Of a stretch of DNA of 64,000 nucleotides, positions 39,277 to 48,753 are shown in pieces; within the stretch, counting starts at the first letter, position 1, and each line of letters starts with the position of its first letter. Source of the stretch: Caldovatus sediminis (GTDB lineage Bacteria; Pseudomonadota; Alphaproteobacteria; Acetobacterales; Acetobacteraceae); contig NZ_BMKS01000005.1 in NCBI RefSeq assembly GCF_014644455.1, positions 1 to 64,000 of the forward strand, given 5' to 3'. The notes beneath the pieces are model-generated. The model had not been told where the DNA came from and ran no database searches. It saw only the letters and a program-made list of their open reading frames with translations. The position numbers and the translations under genes are program-made.

Positions 39277-40212
39277 TCAGCCGCCGCGCACGATCGCGTC
39301 CCACTCCGGCAGCGGCCGCTCCGCGACCGGCACCAGCCAGGCGGCGTGGTTGCCGCGGTGGATCACCTGCGCCGGCAGCAGGATCTCGGGCGGCACCGGC
39401 AGGCCGCGCAGGTGGCGGATCGCCGCCATCGCCGCGAGGGCGCCCATCCGGAACCCGTCGTAGTCCATGGTCGCGAGCAGCCGCCCCTCGCCGACCGCGC
39501 GCGCCGCCTCGACGGTGCCGTTGTTGCCGACGACGAGCGCGCGCCGCCCCTGCTCCTCCAGCGCGTCGAGGGCGCCGAGCGCCATCAGGTCGTTGGTCGC
39601 GATCACGCCCTCGATGCGCGGATGCGCCGCCATCAGCGCGCGCATCGCCTCGCGCCCGCCGGGCCGCAGGTAGCGCCCCGGGGCGGTGCCGAGCAGCGCG
39701 ATGCCGGGATGGCGCGCGATCTCCTCGCGGAAGCCGCGGCCGCGGTCGCGGCTGGTCGGCGCCGTCTCCGGCCCCTCGATCAGCACCACCCGGCCCTCGC
39801 CGCGCAGCGCCGCGATCAGGTGGGCGGCCGCGGCGCGCGCCATCGCCACGTCGTCGGCGCCGACGAAGGTGACGAAGCGCCCGCGCATGCGGTTGACGAA
39901 GCCGACCAGCGGGATGCCGGCGGCGTTGATCTCCGCCACCGGCCCCTCCATCGCCCGGTCGTCGGCGGGGGCGAGGAGGATCGCGTCCGGCCGCGTCCCG
40001 CTGAGCGCGCGGCGGACCAGCGCGGCCTGCTCCGCGGGGTCGTCGGGCGTGGCGGGCACCTGCGGCAGGGTGACCGCGCCGAGCGCGGCGGCGGCCCGCT
40101 CCGCGCCGAGCAGGAAGGCCCGGTAGTTCGGGTTCACGCCGTTCTTGGTGAACACGGCGATGCGCGGCCCCGAGGCCCGCGGCGGGCCGCCGTGCTGTGC
40201 GGAGATCGGCAC
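39277..40212 (-). CDS. Periplasmic-binding-protein-fold sugar-binding-like protein without evident signal peptide
   Basis: The 311-residue protein is a type I binding protein of the ribose/LacI-sensor class (RIAVFTKNGVNPNYRAFLLGAE, seen in parts; ILLAPADD; RGFREEIARHPGIALLG; GVIATNDLMALGALDAL). It should bind a sugar or polyol. A GGGAGGGACAGG ribosome site fixes the GTG start at 40212. From there no signal peptide or helix-turn-helix precedes the domain, which is odd for either a transporter subunit or a LacI repressor. It converges with the SDR gene 11 bp away. Confidence 0.78.
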   Translation of the reverse strand: MPISAQHGGPPRASGPRIAVFTKNGVNPNYRAFLLGAERAAAALGAVTLPQVPATPDDPAEQAALVRRALSGTRPDAILLAPADDRAMEGPVAEINAAGIPLVGFVNRMRGRFVTFVGADDVAMARAAAAHLIAALRGEGRVVLIEGPETAPTSRDRGRGFREEIARHPGIALLGTAPGRYLRPGGREAMRALMAAHPRIEGVIATNDLMALGALDALEEQGRRALVVGNNGTVEAARAVGEGRLLATMDYDGFRMGALAAMAAIRHLRGLPVPPEILLPAQVIHRGNHAAWLVPVAERPLPEWDAIVRGG

Positions 40213-40447
40213 CCTGTCCCTCCCCCATCGGACGCGCCGCGGCGACCTTACGAGGCCGGCGCGCGGGCGCCCAGCCCGCGGCCCGAGGGAGGGCGCGCCG
40301 CCGCGCCGCGGCCGCCCCGCCAGGCCCGGATCGCTCCGGCCGGATCCGAGCGGTTCGGACCCGGTCCCGTTCGCGCCGGCGATTCGCGCCCTGGCGTGCC
40401 CGCCTCCGATGTGCACACTCGGGGGCGATCGCGGGCCAAGAGGCGCC

Positions 40448-41170
40448 ATGCTCCGACCTTCCTTCACCGGCGCGGGCGTGCGCCGCGGCCTGCGCGTGGC
40501 CTTGCCGCTCGTCGTCGGCACCTTTCCGTTCGGCCTGGTGGTCGGCGTGGCCTCCAGCGGCCGCGGGCTCAGCCTGCTCGAGACGCTGCTGATGAGCGGT
40601 CTCGCCTTCGCCGGCACGGCGCAGCTCGTGGCGCTCGAGCTTTGGGCGGAACCGGCGCCGCTGCTCGCGGCGGTGTTCGCCACCTTCGTCGTCAACCTCC
40701 GCATGGCGCCGATGGGCGCCGCGCTGGCCGCCTGGTTCGACCGGGTGCGCGGCTGGCGGCTGTGGGCGACGCTCGGGCTGCTGACCGACCAGGGATTCGC
40801 CCTGGCGGCGACGGAGCAGCGCCGCGGCCTCGGCCGCGATGCGGGGTTCCTGTTCGGCGTCGGGCTGCTGCTCTGGCTGTTCTGGATCGTCGCGGTGGGG
40901 GCGGGACACGCGCTCGCCGGCGCGGTGCGGCTGGCGCCGGCGCATCCGTTGTTCTTCGCCCCGGTCGCGGTGTTCGTCGCGCTGCTGGTGCCGCTCTGGC
41001 GCGGCGTGCGGCAGGACGCGGCGCCCTGGGCGCTGGCGGCGTCGGTGGCGCTGGCGCTGCACGGGACGGGCCTCGGCCCGCCCTGGCCGCTGCTCGCGGG
41101 CGCCCTGTCCGGCGCGGCGCTCGCCGCGGCGCGGGAGGCGCGGCACGGGGCGCCGGCGCCGCGCCGATGA
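40448..41170 (+). CDS. azlC: AzlC-family branched-chain amino acid exporter, large subunit
   Basis: The 240-residue protein has the family opening GVRRGLRVALPLVVGTFPFGLVVG (in parts), an AGTAQLVALELW segment and several membrane helices. AzlC with AzlD forms a branched-chain amino acid exporter (BrnFE type). The stop overlaps the azlD start by 4 bp (ATGA at 41167-41170), so subunits are made together. The C-terminus is an Arg/Ala-rich tail. Confidence 0.94.
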   Translation: MLRPSFTGAGVRRGLRVALPLVVGTFPFGLVVGVASSGRGLSLLETLLMSGLAFAGTAQLVALELWAEPAPLLAAVFATFVVNLRMAPMGAALAAWFDRVRGWRLWATLGLLTDQGFALAATEQRRGLGRDAGFLFGVGLLLWLFWIVAVGAGHALAGAVRLAPAHPLFFAPVAVFVALLVPLWRGVRQDAAPWALAASVALALHGTGLGPPWPLLAGALSGAALAAAREARHGAPAPRR

Positions 41171-41469
41171 CGCTCCGCCCCGACGCGCTCGCCGTCATCC
41201 TCGGGATGGCGGCGGTGACCTACCTGTGCCGCGCCGGCGGCTACGTGGTGCTGCGCGCGGCGCGCCCGCCGCGCCTCGTCGAGGCGATGCTGCGCCACCT
41301 GCCGGGGCCGCTGTTCGTCGCCTACGTCGCGCCGGCGATGGCGGCGCAGGACCTCGCCGCCTGGATGGGGGCCGCGGCTGTGGTCGCGGTGCAGGCGGCG
41401 ACGCGCAACCTCGCCGCCTCGATCGCGGCGGGGGTGGCGACGGTCGCGCTCGCGCGCGGTGCGTTCTGA
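41167..41469 (+). CDS. azlD: AzlD-family small subunit of the branched-chain amino acid exporter
   Basis: The 100-residue protein has three to four membrane helices and the family pattern ILGMAAVTYLCRAGGYVVL near its N-terminus, plus LRHLPGPLFVAYVAPAMAA. It is translationally coupled to azlC. The length is standard for AzlD. Confidence 0.93.
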   Translation: MTLRPDALAVILGMAAVTYLCRAGGYVVLRAARPPRLVEAMLRHLPGPLFVAYVAPAMAAQDLAAWMGAAAVVAVQAATRNLAASIAAGVATVALARGAF

Positions 41470-41551
41470 CGCCCGGCGGCCGGCGCCGCGGCGAGCGCGG
41501 GCGGCAGGCTGCCGCCGCCCTGCCAGGCCGCGCACGGGAAGTCGCGCCGCG

Positions 41552-44041
41552 CTACTCCGTCGCCCGGCGCGGCGCGAGGAGCTCGCCGGGCCCGCCCGGC
41601 GCGGCATCGCCGGAAGGCCGCGCCCAGGGCCAGGCGGCGAAGGCGATCCCCTCGGCCTCGAAAACCTTGCGGATCCGGCCGTTGAACTCGCGCGCGACGT
41701 TCCAGCGCTGCAGCGGGTCGGTCTTCATCCGGGCGCGCACCGTCACGCCCGAATCGGACAGCCGCTCCACGCCCCAGACGTCGATGTCGTCGCGGATCAC
41801 CGCGCCCCACTTCGGGTCGGCCCGCATCTCCGCCGCCACGCGCCGCATCGCCTCCGCCGCCTTGTCGGTGTCCGCGCCGTAGCTCACGGTCAGGTCGAGC
41901 ACCGCGAAGGCGAAGTCGCGGGTCATGTTGGTCACCGTCGTGACGGCGCTGAACGGGACGATGTGCACGCTGCCGTCGAGGGCGCGCAGCTTGATCGAGC
42001 GGATCGAGAGCTGCTCGACCACGCCCGAGAGCCCGCCGAGCTGCACCACGTCGCCCACCGCCACCGCGTCCTCGAACAGCAGGAACACGCCGGTGATCAC
42101 GTCCTGCACCAGCTTCTGGGAACCGAAGCCGATGGCGAGGCCGACCACGCCTGCGCCGGCCAGCAGCGGCGCGACGTTGACGCCGATCTCCGAGAGCGTG
42201 TTCAGCACCACGAAGACGGCGATGACGATGAACAGCGCCGTCCGCAGCATCGGCAGCAGCGTGCGCACCCGCGCCGAGCGCGCCGCCTGGGCGTCGCGCG
42301 AGAGGCGGGCGAGGTGACGCGCGATCGCCGCGTTCGCCGCCTCCCACGCCGCGATCGCCACCACCACCGTCAGCCCGATCGAGACCAGCGAGGCGAGCAG
42401 CCGGTTGCCGAGCTGGCCGCGGCCGAACCACTCGAAGGCGTCCACCCCCCAGCTCTCGAGCAGGAACAGCAGGGCGATGAAGACGATGATGCCCGAGACG
42501 ATGCCCTTGAGCACCGGCAGGTAGCGGTTCGCCCGCGCCTCCAGCCCCGGGTAGCGGCCGGCGAGGTCGGGGCTGATGCGGAAGGCGCGGCCGATCAGCC
42601 GCCGCGCCCCGGAATCGGCGAGCTTGGCGAGCGCCGCGATCAGCAGCGTCATCGCCGAGACGCGCATCAGGCGCTGGAAGCCGTCCTCGATCTCCAGCGC
42701 CCAGACCCCCCAGGCGGCGAACAGCCAGAGGATCGCGAGCAGGTGCCAGACCTCGGCGAAGCGGTCGCGCAGCCCGCGGAAGAAGCGCCGCGCCCGCTCC
42801 GGCGACTCGCCCTCGGCGAGCGCCGGCGCGCGGAGCAGGTCGGCCACCGGCGCGCGGTTCTGCAGGATGACCACCACCAGCAGCAGCGAGACGGCGAGGA
42901 GGGAGACGCGCAGGATCGCGTCATAGGCCCCCCAGGGCAGGCCGAACTGCAGGCCGATCTCGGCCGCGGCCGCGCCGAGCACCAGCACCAGCAGGATGCG
43001 CCGCAGCCAGATGGTGACGTAGGCCGCCGTCTCGTCGCTGCAGGGGACCAGGCGCAAATGCGCCGAGGCCGGCGAGAGCAGCATGCGCGAGGCCGCCATC
43101 GCCGCCCGCAGCGCCACGTAGGAGTGGTTGGCGGTGAGCATGACGAGCTGCGTCGTCGGCAGCGGCTGCACCACCCCGATCAGGCCGTAGGAGACGCCGG
43201 CGAAGGCCGCGATCGGCACCAGGTCGAGCGCCAGCCGGCCGACGACGAGCGGCACGCGCCTGAGCCAGTTCCAGGCGCTGCCCGGGCGCGGCGCCATCGC
43301 GTCCAGCGCGTCGCGCGGGCGGCGCAGCATGCGCCAGACCGCCCACTCCGCGAACAGGCCGAGCCCGAACACGAGCGCGACCTTCCAGGAGGCGTCGAGC
43401 ACGCGGCGCCGGGTCACCGGGTCGCGCGCCAGCTCGGAGACGGCGGCGGCCACCGCGGGCAGGTCGGTGAGCGCCTGCGCAGCGGCGACGAGCTCGTCGG
43501 ACAGGGCGGAGAGGCGCTGCGAGGCGCCGCTCAGCAGCTGCGCGCCGAGCGTGTTCGGGGCGAGCAGCGCCGGCTCCGCGGCCGCGGGGGCGGCCGGAGC
43601 CGGGGCCGCGGGCTCCCGCGCCGGCGGGGCTCCGGCGGGGGGCGCGGCGGCGCCGCGCTCGGCGGCGGCGAGCGCTTCCAGGATGCGGATCAGCTCGGCG
43701 CGCCGGGTGTCGTCCTGGAGCAGGCGCAGGAGCTGCTGGATGTCGGCAGGGACCGGCGCGCCGGCCGCCGCGGGCGACGCCGGGGCCGCCCCCGCCGCGC
43801 CCTGCGGGGCGCCGCCGCTCCCCGCCCCGACCGGCGCCGGCGGGGCGGGGGGCGGCGCCGGCGCCTCCTGCGGGGCGGCGGACGCCGCGGCCGCGCGCGG
43901 CGGCGCTTGGTCCTGCGCGCGCGCGCCCTGGCCGCCGGCCAGGGCGACCGCCGCCAGGGCGGCGACCATCAGTGCGAGCAACGGGACGACGCGAAGCGCC
44001 GGCCGGCGCGAAACGCGGGCGGGGTGGCGGAACGAGTTCAT
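41552..44041 (-). CDS. Large MscS-family mechanosensitive channel
   Basis: The 829-residue protein starts with a signal sequence ending ALAGGQGARAQ. A 120-residue Pro/Ala-rich periplasmic linker follows, then a long multi-helix region (about 215-575). The MscS core has the pore helix at 622-655 (VNVAPLLAGAGVVGLAIGFG, then SQKLVQDVITG) and a beta domain with VGDVVQLGGLSGVVE and HIVPFSAV. It is far longer than E. coli MscS (about 286) and like the YbiO/YnaI-type multi-helix channels; it should release solutes under membrane tension. It converges with azlCD. Confidence 0.93.
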   Translation of the reverse strand: MNSFRHPARVSRRPALRVVPLLALMVAALAAVALAGGQGARAQDQAPPRAAAASAAPQEAPAPPPAPPAPVGAGSGGAPQGAAGAAPASPAAAGAPVPADIQQLLRLLQDDTRRAELIRILEALAAAERGAAAPPAGAPPAREPAAPAPAAPAAAEPALLAPNTLGAQLLSGASQRLSALSDELVAAAQALTDLPAVAAAVSELARDPVTRRRVLDASWKVALVFGLGLFAEWAVWRMLRRPRDALDAMAPRPGSAWNWLRRVPLVVGRLALDLVPIAAFAGVSYGLIGVVQPLPTTQLVMLTANHSYVALRAAMAASRMLLSPASAHLRLVPCSDETAAYVTIWLRRILLVLVLGAAAAEIGLQFGLPWGAYDAILRVSLLAVSLLLVVVILQNRAPVADLLRAPALAEGESPERARRFFRGLRDRFAEVWHLLAILWLFAAWGVWALEIEDGFQRLMRVSAMTLLIAALAKLADSGARRLIGRAFRISPDLAGRYPGLEARANRYLPVLKGIVSGIIVFIALLFLLESWGVDAFEWFGRGQLGNRLLASLVSIGLTVVVAIAAWEAANAAIARHLARLSRDAQAARSARVRTLLPMLRTALFIVIAVFVVLNTLSEIGVNVAPLLAGAGVVGLAIGFGSQKLVQDVITGVFLLFEDAVAVGDVVQLGGLSGVVEQLSIRSIKLRALDGSVHIVPFSAVTTVTNMTRDFAFAVLDLTVSYGADTDKAAEAMRRVAAEMRADPKWGAVIRDDIDVWGVERLSDSGVTVRARMKTDPLQRWNVAREFNGRIRKVFEAEGIAFAAWPWARPSGDAAPGGPGELLAPRRATE

Positions 44042-44169
44042 CGCGGCCGGTGGACCCCATCGGGGGTGCCCGGGTCAAGCCCGCCCGTCGCCGCGCGGCG
44101 GGCAGGCATGCGCCGGCGCGGCAGCCGGCGGCATTGCCATCGCTGCCCGACGCCCCAGCTTAGCGGCCC

Positions 44170-44364
44170 ATGCAGACCCTGCTCACGATCCTGCTCGTCC
44201 TCGCCATGCTCGCCGTGCTCGCCACGCTGTTTGCCGGTATCGCCGGCCTGGTGCGCGGCAACGGGGACGCGGCGCGGTCGAATCGGCTGATGCGCTGGCG
44301 GGTGATCCTCCAGGGCGTCGCGCTGGCGCTGTTCGTGCTCCTGATGTTCGCGCTGCGGAACTGA
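44170..44364 (+). CDS. HIG1-type twin-helix small membrane protein
   Basis: The 64-residue protein has two hydrophobic helices ([36 protein letters not shown]). They are joined by a basic loop containing SNRLMRWRV, similar to the HIG1 motif NxxMRxRV. Alphaproteobacterial HIG1 proteins are oxidase-associated factors and are often next to etfB, as here. Confidence 0.8.
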   Translation: MQTLLTILLVLAMLAVLATLFAGIAGLVRGNGDAARSNRLMRWRVILQGVALALFVLLMFALRN

Positions 44365-44405
44365 CCGCCGCGGCGCCCCGGCAGCGCCCGGCCGGACCGG
44401 GCGAC

Positions 44406-44435
44406 TTTACACCCTGGCCGCCCCGGCCCTATGTT
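44406..44435 (+). promoter_or_regulatory. Sigma70-type promoter of the etf operon
   Basis: TTTACA (44406-44411, 5/6 to consensus) and TATGTT (44430-44435, 4/6) are separated by 18 bp. The predicted start near 44442 gives a leader of about 100 nt ahead of etfB that carries the hairpin listed next. It lies 41 bp after the HIG1-type gene stop. Confidence 0.6.
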
Positions 44436-44459
44436 CCGGCGCCATTGTGCAATGCGAAA

Positions 44460-44481
44460 CGACGCCGCAACGGCGGCGTCG
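44460..44481 (+). promoter_or_regulatory. Stable leader hairpin upstream of etfB
   Basis: A perfect 9-bp stem, CGACGCCGC / GCGGCGTCG, closes an AACG tetraloop. It lies about 20 nt from the predicted transcript 5' end and 64 nt before the etfB ATG. It does not cover the ribosome site, so it may stabilise the transcript's 5' end. No riboswitch class is recognised and no T-run suggests termination. Confidence 0.55.
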
Positions 44482-44545
44482 CCGCAGGCGGCGTTGGGCT
44501 CTCGGGGGTGCGCCGCCGCCCCAAGCGCAGGACACGGCCGAACCC

Positions 44546-45295
44546 ATGAAGCTCCTCGTCCCCGTCAAGCGGGTGGTGGATTACAACGTGAAGGTCCGCG
44601 TGAAGTCGGACGGCACCGGCGTCGAGACGGCGAACGTCAAGATGTCCATGAACCCGTTCGACGAGATCGCGGTCGAGGAGGCGGTGCGCCTCAAGGAGAA
44701 GGGCATCGCGAGCGAGATCGTCGCCGTCTCCATCGGCGTCGCCGCCGCCGCCGAGCAGATCCGCACCGCCCTCGCCATGGGCGCCGACCGCGGCATCCTG
44801 GTCGAGCACGACGGGGCGCTGGAGCCGCTGGCGGTGGCGAAGATCCTCAAGGCCGTGGTGGCGAAGGAGCAGCCGCAGCTCGTCATCCTCGGCAAGCAGG
44901 CGATCGACGACGACATGAACGCGACCGGCCAGATGCTCGCCGCCCTCCTCGGCTGGCCGCAGGGCACCTTCGCCTCCCGCCTCGAGATCGCCGACGGCAA
45001 GGCGACGGTGACGCGCGAGGTGGATGGCGGGCTGGAGACGGTCGAGCTCAGGCTGCCGGCGATCGTCACCACCGACCTGCGGCTGAACGAGCCGCGCTAC
45101 GCCTCGCTCCCCAACATCATGAAGGCGCGCAAGAAGCCGATCGAGACGCTGAAGCCCGCCGACCTCGGCGTGGACCCCGCGCCGCGCCTGACCGTGCTGA
45201 AGGTCGAGGAGCCGCCGAAGCGCCAGGCCGGCAAGAAGGTGGCCTCCGTGCAGGAGCTGGTGGACAAGCTGCGCAACGAAGCGAAGGTGATCTGA
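44546..45295 (+). CDS. etfB: Electron transfer flavoprotein beta subunit
   Basis: The 249-residue subunit binds AMP and pairs with EtfA to carry electrons from acyl-CoA dehydrogenases to ETF-ubiquinone oxidoreductase. It begins [17 protein letters not shown]. It carries [20 protein letters not shown] (in parts) and the signature [15 protein letters not shown] that contacts the partner. An in-frame upstream start lies within the leader hairpin region and is rejected. etfA follows after 3 bp. Confidence 0.97.
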   Translation: MKLLVPVKRVVDYNVKVRVKSDGTGVETANVKMSMNPFDEIAVEEAVRLKEKGIASEIVAVSIGVAAAAEQIRTALAMGADRGILVEHDGALEPLAVAKILKAVVAKEQPQLVILGKQAIDDDMNATGQMLAALLGWPQGTFASRLEIADGKATVTREVDGGLETVELRLPAIVTTDLRLNEPRYASLPNIMKARKKPIETLKPADLGVDPAPRLTVLKVEEPPKRQAGKKVASVQELVDKLRNEAKVI

Positions 45296-45298
45296 GTC

Positions 45299-46234
45299 AT
45301 GGCCGTCCTGGTGCTCGCCGACCGCTCGGGGTCGGCCATCAACCAGCCCACGCGCAGCGCCGTCGCCGCGGCGGGGCAGATCGACAGGGAGGTGCACCTC
45401 CTCGTGCTCGGCGCCGAGCAGGCGGAGGCGGCGGCGAAGCTGCCCGGCGTGGCGAAGGTGCTGAAGGCCGAGGGCGAGGCCTACGCGCACGCGCTCGCCG
45501 AGCCCACCGCCGCGCTGCTCGTCGCGCTCGCGCCGAACTACACGCACTTGCTCGCCCCGGGCAGCGCGCAGGGCAAGAACATCATGCCGCGCGTCGCCGC
45601 CCTGCTCGACGTGCAGATCGTCAGCGACATCGCGGGCGTGGTGGACGCCGACACCTTCCGCCGCTTCTTCTACGCCGGCAACGCGCTGGCGACGGTGAAG
45701 AGCGCGGACGCGAGGAAGGTGCTCACCGTGCGCGCGGCGAGCTTCGACCCGGTGCCGGCCGAGGGCGGCCCCGGCGCGCCGATCGAGGCGGTGCGGCCGG
45801 CGGAGGACCCGGGCCTCTCGCGCTTCCTGCGAGCCGAGCTCGCCAAGAGCGCGCGGCCGGAGCTGACGGCGGCGCGCATCGTCATCTCCGGCGGCCGGGC
45901 GATGGGCTCGGCCGAGAACTTCCGCATCCTCGAAGGGGTCGCCGACAAGCTCGGCGCCGCCATCGGCGCCTCGCGCGCCGCGGTGGACGCGGGCTACGCG
46001 CCGAACGACCTGCAGGTCGGCCAGACCGGCAAGATCGTGGCGCCCGACCTCTACATCGCCGTCGGCATCTCCGGCGCCATCCAGCACCTCGCCGGCATGA
46101 AGGACAGCAAGGTGATCGTCGCGATCAACAAGGACGAGGAGGCGCCGATCTTCCAGGTCGCCGACTACGGCCTCGTCGCCGACCTGTTCAAGGCCGTCCC
46201 CGAGCTCGAGGCCGAGCTGGAGCGCACCAAGTGA
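45299..46234 (+). CDS. etfA: Electron transfer flavoprotein alpha subunit
   Basis: The 311-residue subunit carries the FAD site: SGGRAMGS loop, [19 protein letters not shown] in two parts and the final [20 protein letters not shown]. Together with EtfB it forms the soluble electron carrier of beta-oxidation. It is translated just after etfB. Confidence 0.98.
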   Translation: MAVLVLADRSGSAINQPTRSAVAAAGQIDREVHLLVLGAEQAEAAAKLPGVAKVLKAEGEAYAHALAEPTAALLVALAPNYTHLLAPGSAQGKNIMPRVAALLDVQIVSDIAGVVDADTFRRFFYAGNALATVKSADARKVLTVRAASFDPVPAEGGPGAPIEAVRPAEDPGLSRFLRAELAKSARPELTAARIVISGGRAMGSAENFRILEGVADKLGAAIGASRAAVDAGYAPNDLQVGQTGKIVAPDLYIAVGISGAIQHLAGMKDSKVIVAINKDEEAPIFQVADYGLVADLFKAVPELEAELERTK

Positions 46235-46251
46235 ACCATGAGGTGAAGCCG

Positions 46252-47160
46252 ATGCCCGCGGAGGCGCCGGCGAGCGTCGCGCCGCCGGAGATCGCGAAGG
46301 TCGGCGTGATCGGCGCCGGCCAGATGGGCAACGGCATCGCCCATGTCTGCGCCCTCGCCGGCCTGCCGGTGGCGCTGGTGGACATCAGCGCGGCGCAGCT
46401 CGGCAAGGCGATGGCGACCATCGCCCGCAACATGGACCGCCAGGTCGGCCGCAAGCTGATCGCCCCGGAGGACAAGGAGGAGGCGCTGGCGCGCATCGCC
46501 ACCGGCACCGACTACGCCCTGGTCGGCGACTGCGACATGGTGATCGAGGCGGCGACCGAGAAGGAGGAGGTCAAGCGGCAGATCTACCAGCAGGTCTGCC
46601 CGCGGCTGAAGCCCTCGGCGATCCTCGCCTCCAACACCTCCTCGATCTCCATCACCCGCCTCGGCGCCGCGACCGACCGGCCGGAGCGGTTCATCGGCAT
46701 GCACTTCATGAACCCCGTGCCGGTGATGAAGCTGGTCGAGGTGATCCGCGGCATCGCCACCGACGAGCCGACCTACCAGGCGACCCTCGCGCTCGCCCGG
46801 CGGCTCGGCAAGCAGACGGCGACGGCGGAGGACTTCCCGGCCTTCATCGTCAACCGCATCCTGGTGCCGATGATCAACGAGGCGGTGTACGCGCTCTACG
46901 AGGGCGTGGGCACCGTCACCAGCATCGACACCGCGATGCGGCTCGGCGCCAACCACCCGATGGGGCCGCTCGAGCTCGCCGACTTCATCGGGCTCGACAC
47001 CTGCCTCTCGATCATGCAGGTGCTCTACGAGGGGCTGAGCGATTCGAAGTACCGCCCCTGCCCGCTGCTGGTGAAGTACGTCGAGGCCGGCTGGTACGGC
47101 CGCAAGACCGGCAAGGGCTTCTACGACTACAGCGTGGACCCGCCGCGCCCGACGCGGTGA
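46252..47160 (+). CDS. 3-hydroxybutyryl-CoA dehydrogenase
   Basis: The 302-residue enzyme oxidises or reduces 3-hydroxyacyl-CoA with NAD(P). The cofactor loop is [13 protein letters not shown]. The catalytic histidine lies in [16 protein letters not shown], with SNTSSISIT and [16 protein letters not shown] completing the family set. I start at ATG 46252 because GAGGTGA stands 8 nt upstream; a GTG at 46231 overlaps the etfA stop and is possible. It shares the operon with etfBA, joining the dehydrogenase to the electron carrier. Confidence 0.96.
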   Translation: MPAEAPASVAPPEIAKVGVIGAGQMGNGIAHVCALAGLPVALVDISAAQLGKAMATIARNMDRQVGRKLIAPEDKEEALARIATGTDYALVGDCDMVIEAATEKEEVKRQIYQQVCPRLKPSAILASNTSSISITRLGAATDRPERFIGMHFMNPVPVMKLVEVIRGIATDEPTYQATLALARRLGKQTATAEDFPAFIVNRILVPMINEAVYALYEGVGTVTSIDTAMRLGANHPMGPLELADFIGLDTCLSIMQVLYEGLSDSKYRPCPLLVKYVEAGWYGRKTGKGFYDYSVDPPRPTR

Positions 47161-47174
47161 CCGAGGCCGCCGGC

Positions 47175-47202
47175 CCGCGCGGAGGGCGTCCTCCCCGCGC
47201 GG
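47175..47202 (+). terminator. Hairpin after the etf operon
   Basis: CCGCGCGG (47175-47182) pairs with CCGCGCGG (47195-47202). Inside, AGG pairs with CCT across a GCGT loop, with a 2-nt bulge. It begins 14 bp after the dehydrogenase stop. No T-run follows, but the stem is very stable and well placed. Confidence 0.45.
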
Positions 47203-47288
47203 CTGACGTGCCCCCTTCGTGCCGCGGGCGCGGCGGCACGAGGAGGGGGCCGTGCCCCGCGCCGCGGTCTCGCGGCCGCCGGGCGCGG

Positions 47289-47882
47289 TCAGGCCTCCAG
47301 CAGCAGGTCGTCGACGTGGGTCTGGTCGCCGGTCAGCTTGCCGCGCGCCTGCCAGTGGTAGAAGTGGTGGTTGCTCTTGAGGTTGTCGCCGTAGCCGTAC
47401 TTCGAGACGATCAGGTCGAACCTGTCCTTGCCCGGCGCGAAGACGATCAGGCTCTCCATCCGCTCCAGGTATCTTTGCTGGGACTCCGTGGTGCCGGCGC
47501 CGGCGCCGTCCGAGAGTCCCATCCTGCGGCCGAGGATCGTGTTGAAGTCGAGCCAGATCAGGTCGAGGTCGCCGCGCAGCGAGGGCGGCACCGCGTTGCG
47601 GAGCCGATCCGACACCTTGCCGCGCGGCGCCCAGTAGCCGAGGACGGTGCCGACCATCCGGTTGACGCCGAGGCGCACATTCCAATCGTCCTGGAAATTC
47701 CTGACGATACCGCCGAAGATATTGCCGACCGGTCCGCAATATTCGTGGACGGTCACGTTCTGGGTTCTTCTCAGGTCATCCACAACGGACCGAAGCTTGT
47801 TCCGGCTGCCGCTCCAGATCGAGCGGTGGCGCGCATATTTCGAGTCGTTCTTCGGGTTGGTATTGATGCTCGTGATCGTCAT
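47289..47882 (-). CDS. Orphan hypothetical protein of atypical base composition
   Basis: The 197-residue protein (start MTITSINTNPKN) is not recognised. It is rich in Asn, Tyr, Arg and Asp, soluble, without signal peptide; notable stretches are VTVHEYCGPVGNIF, DLDLIWLDFNTILG and FDLIVSKYGYGDN. By hand count two 60-base rows of its coding region are about 55% and 58% GC, far below the neighbours. This suggests recent acquisition. An upstream in-frame ATG at 47933 is less likely. No mobile element is visible beside it. Confidence 0.65.
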   Translation of the reverse strand: MTITSINTNPKNDSKYARHRSIWSGSRNKLRSVVDDLRRTQNVTVHEYCGPVGNIFGGIVRNFQDDWNVRLGVNRMVGTVLGYWAPRGKVSDRLRNAVPPSLRGDLDLIWLDFNTILGRRMGLSDGAGAGTTESQQRYLERMESLIVFAPGKDRFDLIVSKYGYGDNLKSNHHFYHWQARGKLTGDQTHVDDLLLEA

Positions 47883-48117
47883 CGGTCCCGTGCTCCTCCC
47901 TGGCTCGGTCCCATGGCGCCGCGCTGGCAGCATCTGAAGAACCTGTAAACCATGGGCTCCCGCAGGGGCAACGGGTTCTTCCTCCGTTCCTGATCTGCTC
48001 CCGCGCGGTTGCCCCTCGCTTGAGCGCGGGCGCCCTCATGGGCCGGCCCGCCGCCACGCGACAGGCCGCGCGCGGCACGGGGCGCGGCCCGTCCCGGGCG
48101 GAGCGTCCCTCCCCCGC

Positions 48118-48753
48118 TCAGTCCCGCCGGCTGGCGAGGAGCCGCTCCTCCGCCTCCGCCGGCGCCATGCGCAGCGCCGTCTCCGCCACCTCGCGCGCGA
48201 ACCCCGCCCGCGCCAGCGCGCCGAGGGCGCGGCGGCGCGCCTCCTCGTCCGCCTCCTCGCCCGCCGGCGCGGCGAAGGGTCCGATCCGCCGGCGCCGGCA
48301 CAGGGCGAGCGCCGCCGCCAGTTCGGCCGCCTCGTCCTCGGGCAGCGCCGCGCGCGCCGTCGCGTGATCCACCCCGCGCGCCGCGAGATGCGCGGCGATC
48401 GCCCGGCGCGAGCGGCCGGCGCGGTGCAGCCGCCGCGCCCGGGCCGCGGCGAAGGCCGCGTCGTCCACCGCGCCGGCGGCGGCGAGGCGCCGCGCCACCG
48501 CCGCCGCCGCGGCGCGGCCGAGGCGCACGCGCGCGGCGATCTCCTCGGGCGCCAGCGCGCCTTCCCCCTCGGCGCGGCGGGCCCAGCGCTCGACCCGCCG
48601 CTCCAGCACGCGGCGCAGCCCCGCCTCGGTGGCGGCGAAGCGGGCGAGATGCCGCAGCGCCGCCTCGTGCAGCCGCGCCTCGTCCGGCGGCGGGCCGCAG
48701 GCGGGGGCGCGCCGCCCGTCGCCCCGCCGCGTGTCCTCGCGCACTTGTGCCAT
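48118..48753 (-). CDS. recX: RecX-family regulatory protein
   Basis: The 211-residue protein is built of three-helix repeats typical of RecX ([58 protein letters not shown], quoted in parts). RecX inhibits RecA filaments. It is Ala/Arg-rich, even for this genome, and recA is not adjacent. The start ATG 48753 gives a short disordered N-terminus. Confidence 0.8.
   Translation of the reverse strand: MAQVREDTRRGDGRRAPACGPPPDEARLHEAALRHLARFAATEAGLRRVLERRVERWARRAEGEGALAPEEIAARVRLGRAAAAAVARRLAAAGAVDDAAFAAARARRLHRAGRSRRAIAAHLAARGVDHATARAALPEDEAAELAAALALCRRRRIGPFAAPAGEEADEEARRRALGALARAGFAREVAETALRMAPAEAEERLLASRRD

Noticed and set aside
41459-44290. 943-residue plus-strand frame opposite the MscS gene
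   Set aside because: His/Arg/Asp-rich shadow of a membrane protein gene; no ribosome site or family similarity.
44429-46087. 552-residue minus-strand frame opposite etfBA
   Set aside because: Antisense shadow of two well-identified genes.
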